Shown piece by piece: positions 10,388-12,886 of a stretch of 12,886 nt of DNA. Source of the DNA: CAYJWS01 sp964373925. GTDB lineage: Bacteria; Patescibacteriota; Patescibacteriia; Buchananbacterales; GWA2-38-13. The DNA lies in the NCBI GenBank assembly GCA_964373925.1, contig CAYJWS010000035.1, positions 1 through 12,886 on the forward strand, written 5' to 3'. The notes beneath the pieces were generated by a model that worked only from the letters and a program-made list of their open reading frames with translations, ran no database searches and was not told where the DNA came from. Positions within the stretch are counted from its first letter, which is position 1. Every line of letters begins with the position of its first letter. The position numbers and the translations under genes were made by a program.

Positions 10388-12289
10388 CTAGTTAAATGAA
10401 TTTATCAGGTCTTGCGTTTCAGGAGTGGATGTTGCGCTTTGAGCGTTTGGATTCTTTCCCACAAGCCATGTTTCTCTCCATGCGACATAGTGGCTTGCAA
10501 AATTCTTTTTTTCCACTCTTCCGTCAGGATATGTTACCGTGTAGTCAAAATCGGCGTCAGCCCCCCTGTGCGGTTTTTCAACAAGTTTTTTTTCACCCGG
10601 AGGTATGTCTTCAGTTTCAATAAATTTTGGTTCGCCAGGTTCGGTTATATTATAAATTTTTGGAGTTGCCACCTCTGCCTTTCTGCCGTCAGGCGTGCCA
10701 TAAAATTTAAATATGAGATCGTCTTCGTGTATTTCGGTTGTAATAAGAATGTATCCTGGAGTGTCATTGGTAAATTTAAAATCCGGAGCCGGATCATAAA
10801 TAGTTGCGTCCATTCCAGCCGGTTCGTAGTAGGCCACTCTATACGAATGGTTCCTGCGCTCAGTTATTGGGAGGCCGGAGTACAGCGCGGCTCTAAAAGT
10901 TGTTGTCCCTATTTGGCACAAACCTCCACCGAACTCGGGAATGGTTCTGTTTCCTTTTATAACAAGCTCTTCAAGATATCCATTTGAGCTGTCAAACGGA
11001 CGAAGCTGTTTTAATAAAGAAAATTCTTCACCGGGCTTTATTAAAATCCCGTTGAGCAGCCTCGCTCCATTGGCTATATTGAGCCTTCTATTTTTCGGAC
11101 TTCCGGAAAAATTGGAAGTACCCACGCCCAAAAGCTCTTTTATTCCTAGATTATTTACATCTTCGGTAGATACTTTTGCCGGGATAATGTCAACGATAAG
11201 ATCGATTTCATTTCTCCCTTCTTCAAAATATTGCTGGTTGATTTTTCTGTAGCTCGATTCCCTGTTAAGTTTTTTGCCATTTTTGCTTATTTGAAACTGC
11301 GTTACTCTTCCATCAATAAGCTCGAATTTCGCATCAATGGGATCGATTTTTATTTCATTGGCAATATCATTTAAAAAAATGTTAACACTTTCCCTGTTTA
11401 ACTGCAGGCTGACACGGTTGTCCTTATTTTTTGTATTTGAGAGTTCTAACCAGTCAATAAACTGCTTACGAGATATTTTCCATGATTTTGTATCATATAC
11501 GAGCGTCGGCGTTGTTGTATTTAAAAATGTTTTTGCCAGCGGAATAATATTTTGGGCGTCTTGCGCGAATATTTTCGGTTTTGTGGTTATGTACTGAAGT
11601 TCAATTGGATCGTTTTGTAGCCGCGACACATTGTTTTTCATTTTTATTATCGCCGAGTCGTAATCGAATATTTTTCCTTCCTGTTCCGGGGTGACCATAA
11701 TATCGTCTCCGTTGACGACAAGATGTGCGTCTTGGCTTGGGTTTTCCAATGGGGCAAATTCGTTCTTTAAAATATTTATTATTTCAGCCTCATTAAGCAA
11801 GAACTCTACCGGAATATTTTTTTTATACACAGCATTGTATATTTGCTGGACAATATCTTGAATTGCATTGCCTCCTCTTCCGTAGGCGTAGGCCCTCTGT
11901 ACGCTTTTTTGAGCGTCTATGGCAATGATGCTTTTTGAAAGATCAGGATCACTTGCTAAAATTTCTGATGATACTATTACTTTATTGTCATTATAAAAAA
12001 AAGTTATGCCGTCGTTTATAAGTTTGTCTTTTTTTAAATTAAGCAGAATGAGAGCTTCTTTTTGCGTTTTATTGCCCAGGCTCACGTTTCCTACTGAAAC
12101 TCCAGGAAAAATTTTATTTTCGTGGAATTTTTCGTATAAAAGGACTGAAATGATTCCAATACCTCCTAAAATAAAAACAATGGTCGCTAAAACCGCAAAC
12201 CATTGTAGGATTTTTAAAAAAATATTTTTTGTTTTTTCTTTCGCTCCCGAATTGTGGTGAGAAAGAGGGCTTTTTATTTTTTCTTCCAT
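10388..12289 (-). CDS. VanW-family cell-envelope protein with PG-binding-like and G5 domains
   Basis: This is a 633-aa single-pass membrane protein of the VanW/YoaR type, thought to act at the cell wall; the biochemical role of VanW domains is unclear. A cytoplasmic start of about 23 residues precedes a membrane helix (24-52). Then come two PG_binding_4-like modules (about 62-180, opening FPGVSVGNVSLG, and 190-330) and the VanW domain (about 385-525) with GGGLCQIGTTTFRAAL (454-469), RRNHSY (478-483) and DATIYDP (494-500). A G5-like domain (about 540-610) and a Ser/Thr-rich end follow. The extracellular part should face the envelope. Start codon ATG at 12289 has no SD. It begins 11 bases after the small upstream gene on the same strand, so the two form an operon. 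No terminator was found after it, only the palindrome at 10300-10337. Confidence 0.93.
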   Translation of the reverse strand: MEEKIKSPLSHHNSGAKEKTKNIFLKILQWFAVLATIVFILGGIGIISVLLYEKFHENKIFPGVSVGNVSLGNKTQKEALILLNLKKDKLINDGITFFYNDNKVIVSSEILASDPDLSKSIIAIDAQKSVQRAYAYGRGGNAIQDIVQQIYNAVYKKNIPVEFLLNEAEIINILKNEFAPLENPSQDAHLVVNGDDIMVTPEQEGKIFDYDSAIIKMKNNVSRLQNDPIELQYITTKPKIFAQDAQNIIPLAKTFLNTTTPTLVYDTKSWKISRKQFIDWLELSNTKNKDNRVSLQLNRESVNIFLNDIANEIKIDPIDAKFELIDGRVTQFQISKNGKKLNRESSYRKINQQYFEEGRNEIDLIVDIIPAKVSTEDVNNLGIKELLGVGTSNFSGSPKNRRLNIANGARLLNGILIKPGEEFSLLKQLRPFDSSNGYLEELVIKGNRTIPEFGGGLCQIGTTTFRAALYSGLPITERRNHSYRVAYYEPAGMDATIYDPAPDFKFTNDTPGYILITTEIHEDDLIFKFYGTPDGRKAEVATPKIYNITEPGEPKFIETEDIPPGEKKLVEKPHRGADADFDYTVTYPDGRVEKKNFASHYVAWRETWLVGKNPNAQSATSTPETQDLINSFN

Positions 12290-12300
12290 GGCAAAATGAG

Positions 12301-12540
12301 TTATTCGGACTCAAAGACTTGATTAAGTATTGCCTTTGCTATATCTTCTTTTTCTTGAGCCTCGCTTTGAGGCGTGCGAATTTTAAGGATAACAGAGCTT
12401 CCCTTATTGGCATCATCGGGAAGACGTGCAGAAGGCCACGCAAGGTTATCGCCGCCCTCAAGTTCGATGATAGCATGCTTTCCTTCAAATCGAATGATTT
12501 TTCCGGTAATGGAATATTGTTTTTCGTGTTGAAGATCCAT
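12301..12540 (-). CDS. Small DUF3006-like protein upstream of VanW
   Basis: This 79-aa soluble acidic protein has no signal peptide. The N-terminal half forms short alternating strands (YSITGKIIRFEGKHAIIELEG, then DNLAWPSARLPDDANKGSSV) that resemble DUF3006-type small beta domains, where a strand pair is followed by a Pro-x3-LP-x-G turn. The C-terminal half is a charged helix (EAQEKEDIAKAILNQVF). The family match is by eye and uncertain. The gene starts about 14 bases after the predicted transcription start and has no SD. It ends 11 bases before the VanW gene, so it is the leader gene of a two-gene unit. Function unknown. Confidence 0.75.
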   Translation of the reverse strand: MDLQHEKQYSITGKIIRFEGKHAIIELEGGDNLAWPSARLPDDANKGSSVILKIRTPQSEAQEKEDIAKAILNQVFESE

Positions 12541-12560
12541 AGAAAAGTTACATTGACACT

Positions 12561-12589
12561 ATCTTAATCTATATTGAAAAATTTTGCAA
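12561..12589 (-). promoter_or_regulatory. Promoter of the DUF3006-like/VanW unit
   Basis: On the minus strand TTGCAA (plus 12584-12589) and TAAGAT (plus 12561-12566) are 17 bases apart, each matching four of six positions. A start near 12554 gives a leader of about 14 nt, in keeping with the other short-leader genes here. Confidence 0.45.
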
Positions 12590-12704
12590 GCCTCTTCGAG
12601 GTATGTAACTCACGTAATATGTGCTTTGGGCGAATATTTATGTTACATCATATGTAGGGTGATTAGCTCGGGGACCTAACTTATAATACGTTGCCTATCC
12701 TGTC

Positions 12705-12730
12705 ATTCCCCCGAAAACTTTCGGGGGAAT
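12705..12730. repeat. Palindromic repeat between the VanW unit and tRNA-Glu
   Basis: ATTCCCCCGAAA (12705-12716) and its exact complement (12719-12730) are separated by AC. With the preceding TGTC it starts with the same TGTCATTC as the palindrome at 10300. No T run follows on plus. Confidence 0.8.
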
Positions 12731-12800
12731 CCAGAATGCTATCATTAGAAGTTTTAAATTAATATATTCTTTACTGGAAGTCTCTCTACTCAGATTTTTT

Positions 12801-12833
12801 AAAAAAAACACCCAATGTATTGAGTGTTTTTTT
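12801..12833 (-). terminator. Terminator of tRNA-Glu
   Basis: On the minus strand ACACTCAA pairs with TTGGGTGT (one G-U, loop TACA), extended by A/T pairs and followed by a T run. It directly abuts the CCA end of the tRNA. The T run on the plus side could also allow function in the other direction. Confidence 0.85.
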
Positions 12834-12886
12834 GGTAGCCCCTGGGGGAATCGAACCCCCGTTACCAGGATGAAAACCTAGCGTAC
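12833..12886 (-). tRNA. tRNA-Glu (anticodon UUC), 5' part beyond the window
   Basis: Read on the minus strand, the sequence enters at the 3' side of the D arm. The anticodon stem CTAGG/CCTGG (one G-U) carries the loop TTTTCAT with anticodon TTC. The variable loop TAAC follows, then the T arm GGGGG-TTCGATT-CCCCC. Next come the acceptor strand AGGGGCT, discriminator A and an encoded CCA ending at 12833. About 20 bases of the 5' part lie outside the window. Confidence 0.95.

Overview
The window looks like part of a small, AT-rich bacterial genome, most likely a Patescibacteria/CPR (Parcubacteria-like) member. This is inferred from many orphan small proteins, short AT-rich leaders without Shine-Dalgarno (SD) motifs on the core genes, a NusA with a lysine-rich tail, a membrane pyrophosphatase beside nusA, and a single-pass VanW/G5 protein. 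TGA is used as a stop (for example at 624-626 and 1093-1095), so the UGA=Gly code of Gracilibacteria/Absconditabacteria does not apply. No phylogeny could be run.

Layout. (1) 144-2341: a tight plus-strand operon of five unrecognised genes: a four-helix membrane protein, a coiled coil, a two-helix membrane protein and two soluble proteins. Several junctions are ATGA overlaps, and the operon ends in a strong terminator. (2) 2383-3770: three isolated small genes with their own promoters and terminators: a helical orphan on the minus strand, a 92-aa orphan, and a 72-aa protein with an anti-sigma-type HxxxCxxC motif. (3) 3801-7548: a promoter and leader hairpin, then nusA and a K+-dependent membrane pyrophosphatase (hppA). 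nusA carries two in-frame copies of a related sequence element. (4) 7557-9682: trigger factor (tig), a YfcE/MJ0936-type phosphodiesterase and a DUF167 protein in one operon with a bidirectional terminator. (5) 9804-10247: no credible gene, but an apparent free-standing structured RNA of about 400 nt with a consensus promoter, an 18-bp perfect closing helix, a nested rod-like domain and an intrinsic terminator. (6) 10388-12589, minus strand: a small DUF3006-like protein followed by a VanW/G5 cell-envelope protein, flanked on both sides by palindromes that begin with the same eight bases. (7) 12801-12886: the 3' part of tRNA-Glu(UUC) with encoded CCA and a terminator.

The core genes cover transcription elongation/termination (NusA), energy coupling (pyrophosphatase), protein folding at the ribosome (trigger factor) and the cell envelope (VanW). 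The two most unusual signals are the structured RNA at 9839-10247 and the paired in-frame elements in nusA. Between those two copies, 8 of 12 shared codons differ but only synonymously, and a small hairpin is preserved by a compensatory change.
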